Assembly (NCBI GenBank): GCA_002696735.1
Contig: NZSL01000007.1
Span: forward strand, 84,838-148,837
Length of the DNA stretch: 64,000 bases
Reading direction: 5' to 3'
Source: Methylophaga sp.
GTDB taxonomy: Bacteria > Pseudomonadota > Gammaproteobacteria > Nitrosococcales > Methylophagaceae
Of this stretch, positions 1 through 9,754 are shown in pieces (position 1 is the first letter of the stretch; each line of letters starts with the position of its first letter). The notes under the pieces were generated by a model that searched no databases, was not told the DNA's origin, and was given only the letters and a program-made list of their open reading frames with translations. The position numbers and the translations under genes are program-made.

Positions 1-759
1 ACATTCTGCTGTTTGATCCTGTTCAGCATCATGCCACCAGATATCACGACCCTCCTGCATCGAGATATCATTCTTGCAACGTTGAAAAACGATGACTGTT
101 TCAACACTTTCGCAGCCTTTGCTTAATGCCTGGTCTGCTGTGTTTTTCAGCGGGATGATTTTGCCGCCGCGATGCCCGCCGTCAGCGGTAATCAGCAGTT
201 TTGCCTGGGTATCTTCTATACGATCTTTTAATGCTTCAGCGGAGAAACCACCAAAAACCACAGAATGGATGGCGCCAATTCGGGCACAAGCCTGCATGGC
301 CACAACCGCTTCGGTGATCATCGGCATATAAATAATGACCCGATCACCTTTTTTAATGCCTTGTTTTTTCAGAGCGTTGGCAAATACGCAGACTTTCTCA
401 TGCAGCATGCGATAGGTGATGTGTTGTACATCACCAGGTTCACCTTCAAAGATGATGGCGGTTTTTTCAGCGTTATCTTTTAGCTGTCTATCAAGACAGT
501 TATAAGAAACATTCAATTGACCATCGGCAAACCATTTATAAAAAGGAGCGTTGCTGTCATCCAGCGTTTTAGTAAAGGGTTTGATCCAGTCGAGTTCCTG
601 TTTCGCCAAATCACCCCAGAAAGACTCATGATCCTCAGCTGCTTTGGCATAAAGCGCATCAAGCTTTTTAGGGTTTAAAGCGGAGTCTTTGTAAAAACTT
701 TCGCACGGTGGAAAGTGCCGGTTTTCATGAAGAGTTGATTCAATATTATTCTGAGCCAT
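1..759 (-). CDS. acs: Acetyl-CoA synthetase, N-terminal part (cut by window edge)
   Basis: Acs converts acetate, ATP and CoA to acetyl-CoA through acetyl-AMP in the cytosol. I translated the minus strand by hand: the start ATG is at 759-757 behind an AAGG ribosome site, and 253 codons stay open to the window edge. The protein begins MAQNNIESTLHENRHFPP. The Acs core follows: YKWFADGQLNVSYNCLDR near residue 70, GDRVIIYMPM near 135, and ARIGAIHSVVFGGFSAEAL near 155, which is typical of AMP-forming acetyl-CoA synthetases. The family is about 650 residues, so roughly 60% of the gene, including the acetylated lysine, lies outside the window. It sits downstream of an aldehyde dehydrogenase but is separated from it by a terminator, so it probably has its own promoter. 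The pair would carry acetaldehyde through acetate to acetyl-CoA (inference). Confidence 0.93.
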   Translation of the reverse strand, partial: MAQNNIESTLHENRHFPPCESFYKDSALNPKKLDALYAKAAEDHESFWGDLAKQELDWIKPFTKTLDDSNAPFYKWFADGQLNVSYNCLDRQLKDNAEKTAIIFEGEPGDVQHITYRMLHEKVCVFANALKKQGIKKGDRVIIYMPMITEAVVAMQACARIGAIHSVVFGGFSAEALKDRIEDTQAKLLITADGGHRGGKIIPLKNTADQALSKGCESVETVIVFQRCKNDISMQEGRDIWWHDAEQDQTAEC

Positions 760-830
760 AAATACCTTACCTTATTATTCTCTCTTTTTGAGTATAGTAC
801 GCTGTCAACGTTAAATGTAGTGATCATCCA

Positions 831-869
831 ATAAAAAACTCTCCCGAAAGCACTGCTTAGGGGAGAGTT
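831..869 (-). terminator. Rho-independent terminator of the aldehyde dehydrogenase gene
   Basis: A perfect 9-bp stem (AACTCTCCC at 837-845, GGGAGAGTT at 861-869) with a 15-nt loop is followed on the minus strand by a run of T (831-836). It lies 20 bp after the aldehyde dehydrogenase stop and 70 bp before the acs start, so the two genes are probably separate transcripts. Confidence 0.85.
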
Positions 870-889
870 AGTTTGATTACTGGTGAGCT

Positions 890-2410
890 TTAGAAGAAAC
901 CGAGAGGGCTGGTGCTGTAACTGACCAACAGATTTTTAGTTTGTTGGTAATGTTCCAGAGCAATTTTATGAGTTTCACGACCCACACCTGATTTCTTGTA
1001 ACCACCGAATGCAGCATGTGCTGGATAATGATGGTAGCAGTTGGTCCATACACGACCGGCCTGAATGGCACGTCCCATACGGTAAGCCAGGTTCATATCA
1101 CGGGTCCATAAACCGGCACCCAGACCAAATTCGGTGTCGTTGGCAATTTCCAGTGCTTCAGCTTCATCTTTAAAGGTGGTCACGGAGACCACAGGGCCAA
1201 AGATTTCTTCCTGGAAAATACGCATTTTGTTAGTGCCTTTCATCAACGTTGGTTCGATATAGAAACCTTTATTGAATTCATCACCAAGTTGGGCGATACC
1301 ACCACCCATTAATAATTGAGCACCTTCCTGTTTACCAATTTCAACATAGCTGAGGATTTTATCGAACTGTTCCTGCGATGCCTGGGCGCCTACCTGAGTT
1401 TCAGTATCTAAGGGATTACCACGTTTGATCATTTTGGCTCGTTCCATGACCACGGCAATGAATTCGTCGTAGATGCTTTCCTGAATAACCGCACGGGAAG
1501 GGCAGGTACAGACTTCACCCTGGTTGAAGAACGCCAGCACCAGACCTTCAGCGCATTTATTAATGTAATCCTGCTCTTGCTGCATGATGTCTTCAAAGAA
1601 AACGTTTGGTGATTTACCACCCAGTTCAACTGTTGAAGGAATAATGTTTTCAGCAGCGTATTTCATGATCAATGAGCCAACTGGCGTTGAACCTGTGAAT
1701 GCGATTTTGGCGATACGTTTGCTGGTACCGAGTGCCTGACCTGCTTCACGACCAAACCCATTGACGATATTTAACGTTCCGGCTGGCAGTAAATCGGCGA
1801 TTAATTCTGCAAGAATCAAAATAGAGACAGGTGTTTGTTCCGCGGGTTTCATGACTACGCAGTTACCGGCTGCCAGTGCTGGAGCCAGTTTCCAAGCTGC
1901 CATTAACAGTGGGAAGTTCCACGGAATAATTTGACCGACAACACCGAGAGGTTCATGGAAATGATAGGCCACTGTGTTTTCATCAATCTCACCCATGGTG
2001 CCTTCCTGAGCACGCAGACAACCAGCAAAATAGCGGAAGTGGTCAGCCGCTAAAGGAATATCGGCATTCAGGGTTTCACGAACCGCTTTACCGTTATCCC
2101 AGGTTTCGGCCACAGCCAGTTTTTCAAGGTTTGCTTCAATACGATCAGCAATTTTCAACAGGATATTGCTGCGATCTTGAACTGAGGTTTTACCCCACGC
2201 TTCGCGTGCTTTATGGGCCGCATCTAGCGCTAATTCAATGTCTGCTTCACCCGAGCGAGGTATTTCACAAATAACTTCGCCGGTGACGGGAGTAATATTA
2301 TTAAAGTATTCGCCTTTAACAGGGGCTACCCATTCGCCGCCGATAAAATTTTCATAGCGTGATTTAAATGAAATCACCGACTCTGGTGTACCTGGTTTTG
2401 CGTAAATCAT
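890..2410 (-). CDS. NAD(P)-dependent aldehyde dehydrogenase (acetaldehyde dehydrogenase type)
   Basis: It oxidises an aldehyde, probably acetaldehyde, to the acid with NAD(P)+. The start chosen gives 506 residues beginning [12 protein letters not shown], the usual length and N-terminus of the ExaC/AcoD-type family. A start 15 codons upstream is possible, but the GAGAGAG purine run sits just before the chosen ATG. Visible motifs are [10 protein letters not shown] near 161-170, the FTGSTPVG nucleotide-binding loop near 238-245, Glu262 in VELGGKSPN (general base) and Cys301 in NQGEVC (nucleophile). The gene is divergent from an AraC-type regulator, which is likely its activator, and is followed by a terminator and acs. 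The context suggests ethanol or acetaldehyde oxidation to acetyl-CoA. The true substrate cannot be read from the sequence. Confidence 0.9.
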   Translation of the reverse strand: MIYAKPGTPESVISFKSRYENFIGGEWVAPVKGEYFNNITPVTGEVICEIPRSGEADIELALDAAHKAREAWGKTSVQDRSNILLKIADRIEANLEKLAVAETWDNGKAVRETLNADIPLAADHFRYFAGCLRAQEGTMGEIDENTVAYHFHEPLGVVGQIIPWNFPLLMAAWKLAPALAAGNCVVMKPAEQTPVSILILAELIADLLPAGTLNIVNGFGREAGQALGTSKRIAKIAFTGSTPVGSLIMKYAAENIIPSTVELGGKSPNVFFEDIMQQEQDYINKCAEGLVLAFFNQGEVCTCPSRAVIQESIYDEFIAVVMERAKMIKRGNPLDTETQVGAQASQEQFDKILSYVEIGKQEGAQLLMGGGIAQLGDEFNKGFYIEPTLMKGTNKMRIFQEEIFGPVVSVTTFKDEAEALEIANDTEFGLGAGLWTRDMNLAYRMGRAIQAGRVWTNCYHHYPAHAAFGGYKKSGVGRETHKIALEHYQQTKNLLVSYSTSPLGFF

Positions 2411-2476
2411 AATTCTCTCTCTCTTGTTGTTTTGATATTTGCAAATGTTCAGCATAAGACCTGTAGTGGATAAACT

Positions 2477-2627
2477 ACTTGACTCATATTCCCAATTACT
2501 TGACTGTCAGTCCACAAGTGACAAAAAAATTACCACAATGTTCAATAAGCTTGCTATTTTTATTTATGAAAAATTCCCAAAAGAGTTCGGCATCAATTTC
2601 ATCGCTATACTTTCCAATCACTTGACT
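2477..2627. promoter_or_regulatory. Repeated ACTTGACT motifs in the aldehyde dehydrogenase/araC divergent region
   Basis: ACTTGACT occurs three times in the 267-bp divergent intergenic region, at 2477-2484, 2498-2505 and 2620-2627. The first two are 21 bp apart (two helical turns). The second and third extend to the 14-mer CCAATYACTTGACT (2492-2505 and 2614-2627). The second copy also runs into the short palindrome GACTGTCAGTC (2501-2511). Direct repeats one or two turns apart suit a dimeric AraC-family activator. That the adjacent regulator binds here is inference. Confidence 0.5.
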
Positions 2628-2677
2628 AATCCTAAACATCAGACACACAATCCAACATTATTCATGAAGGTCAAACT

Positions 2678-3604
2678 ATGAGCCTGAATACATTCCCAAC
2701 AAGTGGTCGGCACGAAAATCGTCAGTTGCTTATAGAAAATAAAGTAACGTTTAACGGACCGGAGACCGAGCTGAGCATTTACGATACTTATCGGAGCTCA
2801 ACGGGCGTAGCGCTTAATGCTGATCACTTATTGTATTGCGGGATGGTGAGTGGTCGTAAAGTCATGCATGATCACTACAATGCTTCAGGTGAATTGTTTG
2901 TTCCCCACGAATCTTACGTTATGCCGCCTGGTGAGCATGTTGAGATTGATTTTCCTGATGCCAATGAGCAGCAACCGACCACTTGTCTGACTATCGAGAT
3001 TTCCCGTGAACGCATTGAAGCGATTTCCAGCCGAATGCGTGATTTAGTCAAAACGGATGTGCCGGAATATAACTGGGAATATCAACCACGTATCATTCAT
3101 AAACATCACACCCAGGATACGCAGCATTTACTGGAAAAAATGGTGTCTTTTTATATCCGAAATGATCCGGATAAAGAAATGATGGTTGATCTTGGTGTTT
3201 CAGAGCTGGTGATCAGATTGCTTCGCGAGCAGGGACGTGAAGTATTACTGAGTTATTGTAAACAAGCTCCCGATACCAGCGGGATCACGGCTGTACTGCA
3301 TACCCTTGAACAAAACCTCACTCAGCCACTTGATATTGATCAACTCTGCCGTCAGGCCTGCATGAGTCGAAGTCGTTTGTATGTAGAGTTCAAGAAACAA
3401 CTGGGATGTACGCCAGGTGAGTTTCATCAGCAGGTACGATTGAAATCAGCCGCTGATGCGATACGAGGTGGTCAAAGTATCACTGAGGCTTGTTATAACT
3501 ACGGTTTTAATGATCTGAGTCACTTCAGTCGACGCTTCAGTCATTTTTTTGGTTGTTCGCCGAGTGCTTTTCGAAAAGAAAATCTGCCAGACCCAACTGA
3601 TTAG
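2678..3604 (+). CDS. AraC-family transcriptional regulator
   Basis: A 308-residue DNA-binding regulator. The C-terminal ~100 residues form the double helix-turn-helix of the AraC family: the first HTH is around LDIDQLCRQACMSRSRLYVE, the second around SITEACYNYGFNDLSHFSRR, then FGCSPSAFRK. The N-terminal ~190 residues look like an effector-sensing or dimerisation domain of the AraC type, without a motif that names the ligand. The ATG has an AAGG ribosome site 8 nt upstream. It is transcribed away from the aldehyde dehydrogenase gene across a region with three ACTTGACT repeats, so local control of that gene, probably in response to an aldehyde or alcohol, is the simplest reading (inference). 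Confidence 0.88.
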   Translation: MSLNTFPTSGRHENRQLLIENKVTFNGPETELSIYDTYRSSTGVALNADHLLYCGMVSGRKVMHDHYNASGELFVPHESYVMPPGEHVEIDFPDANEQQPTTCLTIEISRERIEAISSRMRDLVKTDVPEYNWEYQPRIIHKHHTQDTQHLLEKMVSFYIRNDPDKEMMVDLGVSELVIRLLREQGREVLLSYCKQAPDTSGITAVLHTLEQNLTQPLDIDQLCRQACMSRSRLYVEFKKQLGCTPGEFHQQVRLKSAADAIRGGQSITEACYNYGFNDLSHFSRRFSHFFGCSPSAFRKENLPDPTD

Positions 3605-3857
3605 GGATTGTTGATCTTTCATATCCACCGCTGCGGGGGCAAAAATAATCCCAGCCCCTTACATGGATGTATTTCACAAAAGGCGCTCCTCGTGCCTTGA
3701 TTGACGCTTATTCAGCTCACAACTGAGGCAGAGATAAAAGATCAGCAAGTCCTAATAACCTGAGTTAAGAACGCTGTCGCGTTGAAAGTGTCATAATAAA
3801 TGTCAGTAATTAGATGCATTCATTTCTACACTCTTCGTAAATCATGACAGAGACTCT

Positions 3858-5621
3858 ATGCCGTTATGCCCGAAACTTTTCTATAGCAGAATCATCCTTG
3901 TGTTTTTTGTGTGTTTATTTCAATCCTTTATGGTTTGGGCTGACACCGAAAAAAATATCGAGATCGAGCTTGAGGGTATAGAAAAGGACTGGAGTGAAAC
4001 CTTGATAAATGGTTTAAGTATTTATCGGCAAAAAAACAGCCCAAGATTGGATTCCCGCAGTGTTCAACGCTTACATGAACAGGCTGTTGATGAATTGAAG
4101 CACATGCTTACCGTTTATGGTTATTATTCACCCGAAATTACAGCCGAGTTAACTGAAACTGATGAAAATAATTGGTTAGCCAAATATAAAATTGACCTGG
4201 GTCAGCCAATTATCATTCGCCAAATTGATGCCGCTGTGGAGGGAGATGCCAAGAATGATCCAGCATTTACCAAAATGCTCAACAAACTGCCGCTGAAGGT
4301 TGGGGACCATTTTGATCATCAAAGTTATGAAAATACCAAAAAAGCTTTTTTGAGACTTGCAGCTGAGCATGGTTACTTTGACGGTGCGTTTACCTGTAGC
4401 GAAGTCCGTGTCGATATAGAAGCCGAATCCGCCGATATTTGTCTGAAATATGACTCAAAGCAACGCTATCGATTCGGTGACATTGAATTTCCCGATACCG
4501 TTGTCAATGCAGATCTACTTGAGGCTATGTCACCCATTGACCCCGGTGAACCTTTCGATGCCAATAAATTACTCACACTTCGAAATAATTTACAAAACAG
4601 CGGTTACTTCGCCACTGTCTCAGCTCAGGCGATGACATCAGCTCGGGAAAATGCAGAAGTGCCGATAGACGTTTCGCTGAATGAAAATCTCAAGCATCGC
4701 TATAGTGCAGGTATCGGATATGGTACAGATACAGGCGCCAGAATGAGTCTGGGCTGGCAGAACCGGTACGTGAATGATCGTGGACACAGACTCTCGGTTG
4801 AAAGTCGTCTATCGCAGATTGCCACTCAGGTCGGTGCGGATTACAAGATGCCATTCTGGAGTGAAAATATTGATACGGTAGGTTTTAATACGGCATATAA
4901 ACAAGAAGATACCGATACCAGTGAAAGTCGCTCAGTTGCTGTTGGGAGTTATTACAACCGAATGCGTTGGGGCTGGGAAGAAACAGGTAGCATCAAGTTT
5001 TTAAATGAAAGTTTTGATGTGTCTGACGAATCTGCTTCCACATCATTACTGATTCCCGGTATTGCGTATGCAAGAACCTGGGCAGATAACACACTTTATA
5101 CCCGACAGGGTGGACGGGTCAGTTTGGAACTAAGTGGTGCGGCTGAAGGTATTTTATCTGACATCAGTTTTAGTCAGATAGTCATCCGTGGTAAATATAT
5201 CCAGGGTTTTGGTGAGTCAAACCGAATTATCACTCGCGCGACAGTTGGTGCAACAGAAGTCAGTGACTTTTCAAAATTACCCAGCTCTCTGCGTTTCTTT
5301 GCCGGTGGTGATAACAGTATTCGTGGTTTTGATTATGAATCATTGGGACCGGAGAATGATCTGGAGGAAGTCATTGGGGGCCGTTATCTGGCGGTAGGGA
5401 GTGTCGAATATGAACATATGTTTGTTAAAAACTGGGGTGCGGCAATATTTACTGATTTTGGTAACGCATTCAATAGTTGGTCTGACCCAATAGAGTATAG
5501 TGTGGGGGTGGGCATTCGCTGGCGTTCACCGGTTGGCTTGATTCGGGTTGATATAGCCAATGGAATTTCAGATGAAGACAAGCCTTTCGGTTTGCATATC
5601 GTGATAGGGCCTGATTTGTGA
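3858..5621 (+). CDS. tamA: Translocation and assembly module subunit TamA (Omp85 family)
   Basis: TamA is an Omp85-family outer-membrane barrel that works with TamB to insert some outer-membrane proteins and/or support lipid transport across the periplasm. The 587 residues start with a signal peptide (hydrophobic ILVFFVCLFQSFMVWA, cleavage probably after ADT or WA near residue 29). Three POTRA-like units follow (about 35-265), with RFGDIEFPDTVV and PGEPFDANKLLTLRNNLQNS in the last, and then a C-terminal barrel. The L6 loop motif reads IRGF in GGDNSIRGFDYESLGP, equivalent to the VRGF/IRGF signature. The protein ends on an aromatic-poor strand, HIVIGPDL. It overlaps tamB by 4 nt, so the pair is translationally coupled. 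Length matches E. coli TamA (577). Confidence 0.93.
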   Translation: MPLCPKLFYSRIILVFFVCLFQSFMVWADTEKNIEIELEGIEKDWSETLINGLSIYRQKNSPRLDSRSVQRLHEQAVDELKHMLTVYGYYSPEITAELTETDENNWLAKYKIDLGQPIIIRQIDAAVEGDAKNDPAFTKMLNKLPLKVGDHFDHQSYENTKKAFLRLAAEHGYFDGAFTCSEVRVDIEAESADICLKYDSKQRYRFGDIEFPDTVVNADLLEAMSPIDPGEPFDANKLLTLRNNLQNSGYFATVSAQAMTSARENAEVPIDVSLNENLKHRYSAGIGYGTDTGARMSLGWQNRYVNDRGHRLSVESRLSQIATQVGADYKMPFWSENIDTVGFNTAYKQEDTDTSESRSVAVGSYYNRMRWGWEETGSIKFLNESFDVSDESASTSLLIPGIAYARTWADNTLYTRQGGRVSLELSGAAEGILSDISFSQIVIRGKYIQGFGESNRIITRATVGATEVSDFSKLPSSLRFFAGGDNSIRGFDYESLGPENDLEEVIGGRYLAVGSVEYEHMFVKNWGAAIFTDFGNAFNSWSDPIEYSVGVGIRWRSPVGLIRVDIANGISDEDKPFGLHIVIGPDL

Positions 5622-8600
5622 TAAAACGCGCATTATGGATAATCGCAATTGTATTGTTACTGGTTGTTCCAGCAGCAATGTATTGGTTATTGATGACAAA
5701 GTCAGGTTTTAACACCGCACTCAATTTTACTCAGCAATCTCTTCCAGCACTGTCAATTGATGAAGCAAGTGGCCGACTTTATGACGGCATTTATCTGCAA
5801 GGTGTTTCGTATGAACCTGAAGAGGGCGATGCATTTTATATAAAAAGTATTGATGCACGCTGGCAGTTATGGTCGCTACTTTCCACCCGTTTGATTATTA
5901 ATCAGTTGCATATCGACCAGCTGCAAATTAAGCAGAAAGATGGGCTGGATAAAGACCTTACCGTGGATGAAGACTTTACGGTGCCGGATATCAGTCTTCC
6001 ATTGGCAATTCATTTGCGTTCTTTGCGAATAACGCATGCAGAAATGGTGAGTCCTCAAGGTGATATAACACCATTGTTCGATCGTTTTGATACGTCATTA
6101 CGGGTGAACTACGATCGGCTAATCATTTCTTCATTGCGACTGAATCGGGATGTTCTGGCTTTTACACTGCTTGGCGACGTCAACCTGAGCTCGCCACATG
6201 CTACCAATTTGAACTATGGCGCCCGTCTTAATGATCCAGAATTGGGGCTTATTTCTGCTACCGGGACGATTACCGGTGATTTGCAGCAAATGACATTACG
6301 TCAGCAGCTAGGCGAACCTTTCGCTTCCGAGCAAACCTTGATGGTGCGTAATATTCTTGATGATTTGGATTGGCGATTTACGGCTGAGAGTGGAACGCTG
6401 CCATTATCACGGATCCTGAAGAATGAAATTGGTGATCTGACAGCATTAAATCTGAATGCCCAAGGTACATTAGATAGTGCCAAGGCAGAACTCGACTTTC
6501 AGTTGCAGGAATCTGAGACATTAAATCCACCGGTTGCAGCCAGTTTAAGTGTCAATTCCAATGATTTACAAAGTTGGCGAGTGGATTTAATGAGCGCCAT
6601 CAGTCAGAACAGTTTTGCCGAATTGCATGGAAACATCTTCATTACAGAAGATCCCACGGAAAGTGTTTTTTCCATTGATGGTAGCTGGTCAGAATTACAA
6701 TGGCCCTGGCAGACAGATGCTGAACTGCTGGTTGGTCAGGCTTCAGGTGAATTTTCCGTTGATGGCACTTTGCAGGACTATCGTTTGATTCTCAGCAGTT
6801 CTTTGCAGGCCATTGAGCAGGAATGGAATATAACTTCTTACCTGCGTGGGGATATGCAAAAGGCCTCGATTAATTCTCTTGAAATCAAGTCAGCGTTAGG
6901 TCAACTAGACGTCAGTGGCGATGTGAGCTGGCAGCCGAAGTTAACCTATCAACTGGATGGCGAATGGAAAAATCTGCAGCTTCCTGCCAGTTTAACCGGC
7001 GTGCCGGTAGAAAGTTATACCGGGCAATTTAAGCTGGATGGAGAGAAACAGCTTTTCAATTTAACAGTCGATTCAGATTTCATTGTGAATGAGATTCCCC
7101 TCATTCTTAATTTGGTGGCGAATAGTCCGGAAGCAGGCATAACCGATGTACGGGCCGATACCAAAATAGCTGATGGCGGGGCAGGATTCAGTGGTCGCAT
7201 TAATTGGAAAGAAAAGCTTGCAGTTGATGGCAAACTGACATTGAGACAGATCGATCCTGCTGCCTTAGTTGCAGAATGGCCCGGGCTGATTAGTGGTCAG
7301 GCGCAGGTAACGTTTCAGGATAAAGGTGAAAACGAGTTTCATGCCAGTGTGCAGGAATTACATTTAAATGGTGTGTTACGTGATCGTAATTTCTCACTGG
7401 ACAGTAACCTGCAAGCGGTAAATACCGATATTGATATCGAAAATCTGCAGTTAAATCTCGGGGATTCGCAATTGTCATTAAACGGCAAAGTAGAAAAACA
7501 ACTGGACCTGAGTTGGAGTTTGTCATCCCCGAATCTGCAGGATTTTCATCCCGAATTATTTGGCACTCTGAGTGGAGAAGGGCAACTTTACGGTGAGCTG
7601 GCCAAATTAAAATTAAATGCCAATCTGGAAGGTTCAGCTATCCGTTGGGCAGATGAGCTGACTGTAGGGTCGATTTCAGCAGATGCCCAAGTGGATCTGA
7701 CGGATAATCAGCAAAGTAAACTGAACATTCAATCCACCTCAATTACGATTGCACAGCAGAATATCGACTCCATTGATTTGAGCCTGAATGGCAAGCGTGA
7801 CCAGCATCAATTGGCGCTGGAGATACAATCTGAAATCGGGACGTTATCCAGTCTGTTGCAAGGCAGCCTGGATGAAGATGACCAATGGTCTGGACAGTTA
7901 CAGTCAATGACCGTTACCAATGATATAGCTGGCAACTGGCAGTTACGTGAGCCGGGTGCGATTCAATTATCAGCCGATAAACAGATTATTTCCCAACACT
8001 GCTGGCAATCTTCTGAGCAGGCACAGCTTTGTTTACAGGGTGAAAATACCGCAGAAGGTGCACAAACATTAATTGAAATAAATCAATTGTCGGTGGCGAC
8101 TTTCAAGCCTTTGATAGAGGACTACGCTACATTATCGGGTGAAATTTCCGGTAAAGTCCAATTAGCAATGCAAACCGAGGGAGATATTACCGGGACGGGT
8201 AATTTATCGCTGCATGATGGCATCTTAAAACTGCAGTCTGAAGGGATAAGCCAGCAGCAACCGATTGCATTTAATGCGGTTGATCTTCGCTATCAGCTGA
8301 CAGCAGAAGAAAGTATGGTTGCCATCACTATTGAGCCGGACATTGCTGGGGTAGAGCCTATTGAAGCCAGATTGCAAACCGCACCAATCAAAACGGTAAT
8401 GGCGGCACCCATGGATACGCCAGTCACTTTGCAATTGCAGAACTCTATCGAAGACCTTGCCTCATTAAATCTGGAAACGCTGGCCTTTGATGAACTTGCA
8501 GGCAAACTGGAACTTAATGTTGATATGGAGGGCACTTTCAATCAGCCTGAATTAACGACTGCTATCAGTTTGCGTGATGGCCAGATATTTCTGGTCGATA

Positions 8601-9673
8601 TGGGGATTACCCTGACCGAAATTAATGCCGACATCAATGGTGATCCCTTATCCGGCTTGAAAATATTATTACAGGCTCAGTCAGCAGAAGGTCAGTTGGA
8701 AGTGGCCGGTGACTTCACAATGACCGATTCTGATTGGTTGCTGGATGCGACGATTAAGGGGGACAAGTTAGAATTAATGAACTTGCCTGAGGCCTATGTG
8801 ATTGCCTCCCCGGATTTAACGCTGAGAATTACTCCTGAAACAGCCAAAATCGGCGGTAAAGTAACAATACCTACTGCTGATCTTGCACCCATGGATTTTA
8901 ATACCACTGTTTCAGCCAGCCCGGATGTTGTCGTGGTTGGGCAGGATACGACAGACGAGAAAATGCGTTTAGCAACTGATGTTGATGTAACGGTTGAACT
9001 GGGTGAAAACGTCTTGATTCGTGCCCTGGGTTTTAATGGTCGTCTCGCAGGTGATTTACGCATTTATGGCGAAGCCGGAGAGCTGTTATTAGGCGATGGC
9101 GAAATTACTGTCCATGATGGTACTTATGCTGCCTATGGTCGCGAATTAAAAATCAATAACGGCAAGGTACGGTTTGCTGGAACGGCCATTGATAATCCTG
9201 ATCTGGATATTAAAGCCGTTCGCACAGGCACAGATTATGAAGCTGGGATTCATATCACCGGGCCAGCGAATAATCCACAAGCCACATTATTTTCAAACCC
9301 AACTATGAGCCAGGAAGATGTACTGTCGTATATTGTGCTGGGACGACCATTAGGGCAGGCTAGTGCTGCTGATGCAGCGATGCTGGCCTCAGCGGCCACT
9401 AATCTGGGGATTGCCAATGGCAATGCGGTCAGTGAAAAAATTGCCAGCACATTTGGGCTGGATACTGTTGAGTTCACTGGAGAAAGTCCGGATAACGCCG
9501 CCGTGCAAATCGGCAAATATCTGTCGCCTAAACTTTATTTAGGCTATGGCATTGGTATTTTTGAGCCGGTTAGCACCGTTCAATTACGTTATACATTAAG
9601 TAAAATCTGGACCTTGCAAGCCGAGTCCGGCACACAGAGTGGCGTGGATCTACTGTATATCTACGAACGCTAA
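5618..9673 (+). CDS. tamB: Translocation and assembly module subunit TamB (DUF490)
   Basis: TamB is a large inner-membrane-anchored periplasmic protein of the AsmA-like/bridge family. It spans the periplasm to TamA and is implicated in outer-membrane protein insertion and glycerophospholipid transport. The start is GTG, sharing GTGA with the tamA stop. There is one N-terminal signal anchor (about residues 5-28). A very long run of beta-rich repeats follows, rich in D/N/L and repeated SL-x-G patterns. The C-terminal ~350 residues carry the conserved DUF490 region, including GDLRIYGEAGELLLGDGEI, NNPQATLFSNPTMSQEDVLS and YIVLGRPL. At 1351 residues it is slightly longer than E. coli TamB (1259). 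It ends directly at a hairpin shared with convergent dksA. Confidence 0.93.
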   Translation: MIKRALWIIAIVLLLVVPAAMYWLLMTKSGFNTALNFTQQSLPALSIDEASGRLYDGIYLQGVSYEPEEGDAFYIKSIDARWQLWSLLSTRLIINQLHIDQLQIKQKDGLDKDLTVDEDFTVPDISLPLAIHLRSLRITHAEMVSPQGDITPLFDRFDTSLRVNYDRLIISSLRLNRDVLAFTLLGDVNLSSPHATNLNYGARLNDPELGLISATGTITGDLQQMTLRQQLGEPFASEQTLMVRNILDDLDWRFTAESGTLPLSRILKNEIGDLTALNLNAQGTLDSAKAELDFQLQESETLNPPVAASLSVNSNDLQSWRVDLMSAISQNSFAELHGNIFITEDPTESVFSIDGSWSELQWPWQTDAELLVGQASGEFSVDGTLQDYRLILSSSLQAIEQEWNITSYLRGDMQKASINSLEIKSALGQLDVSGDVSWQPKLTYQLDGEWKNLQLPASLTGVPVESYTGQFKLDGEKQLFNLTVDSDFIVNEIPLILNLVANSPEAGITDVRADTKIADGGAGFSGRINWKEKLAVDGKLTLRQIDPAALVAEWPGLISGQAQVTFQDKGENEFHASVQELHLNGVLRDRNFSLDSNLQAVNTDIDIENLQLNLGDSQLSLNGKVEKQLDLSWSLSSPNLQDFHPELFGTLSGEGQLYGELAKLKLNANLEGSAIRWADELTVGSISADAQVDLTDNQQSKLNIQSTSITIAQQNIDSIDLSLNGKRDQHQLALEIQSEIGTLSSLLQGSLDEDDQWSGQLQSMTVTNDIAGNWQLREPGAIQLSADKQIISQHCWQSSEQAQLCLQGENTAEGAQTLIEINQLSVATFKPLIEDYATLSGEISGKVQLAMQTEGDITGTGNLSLHDGILKLQSEGISQQQPIAFNAVDLRYQLTAEESMVAITIEPDIAGVEPIEARLQTAPIKTVMAAPMDTPVTLQLQNSIEDLASLNLETLAFDELAGKLELNVDMEGTFNQPELTTAISLRDGQIFLVDMGITLTEINADINGDPLSGLKILLQAQSAEGQLEVAGDFTMTDSDWLLDATIKGDKLELMNLPEAYVIASPDLTLRITPETAKIGGKVTIPTADLAPMDFNTTVSASPDVVVVGQDTTDEKMRLATDVDVTVELGENVLIRALGFNGRLAGDLRIYGEAGELLLGDGEITVHDGTYAAYGRELKINNGKVRFAGTAIDNPDLDIKAVRTGTDYEAGIHITGPANNPQATLFSNPTMSQEDVLSYIVLGRPLGQASAADAAMLASAATNLGIANGNAVSEKIASTFGLDTVEFTGESPDNAAVQIGKYLSPKLYLGYGIGIFEPVSTVQLRYTLSKIWTLQAESGTQSGVDLLYIYER

Positions 9674-9708
9674 AAAAAGCCCTGTGATGATGACCATCAC
9701 AGGGCTTT
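9672..9708 (-). terminator. Terminator of dksA, probably also used by tamB
   Basis: A perfect 14-bp stem, AAAGCCCTGTGATG (9676-9689) and CATCACAGGGCTTT (9695-9708), has a 5-nt loop. On the minus strand it is followed by a seven-T run, a classic intrinsic terminator 46 bp after the dksA stop. On the plus strand the downstream tract is only TTT then CAGG, so termination of tamB here is likely weaker. Confidence 0.88.
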
Positions 9709-9754
9709 CAGGACCTACCTTTTCGTCACGTATGAGGTGAGTCTTCAGATAAAA

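Noticed and set aside
92-483. Two plus-strand frames inside the acs region.
   Set aside because: They are antisense to a well-conserved acetyl-CoA synthetase reading frame.
2439-2681. An 80-codon plus-strand frame filling the region between the aldehyde dehydrogenase and araC, overlapping the araC start as ATGA.
   Set aside because: It covers the promoter region and the ACTTGACT repeats, its translation is unstructured and AT-driven, and there is no clear ribosome site. The ATGA overlap looks like chance.
3605-3857. The 253-bp gap between araC and tamA, including a short GGGGC...GCCCC repeat near 3635-3660.
   Set aside because: The stem is only 5 bp with a 13-nt loop and no T run. I see no gene, RNA or repeat that I can support there.
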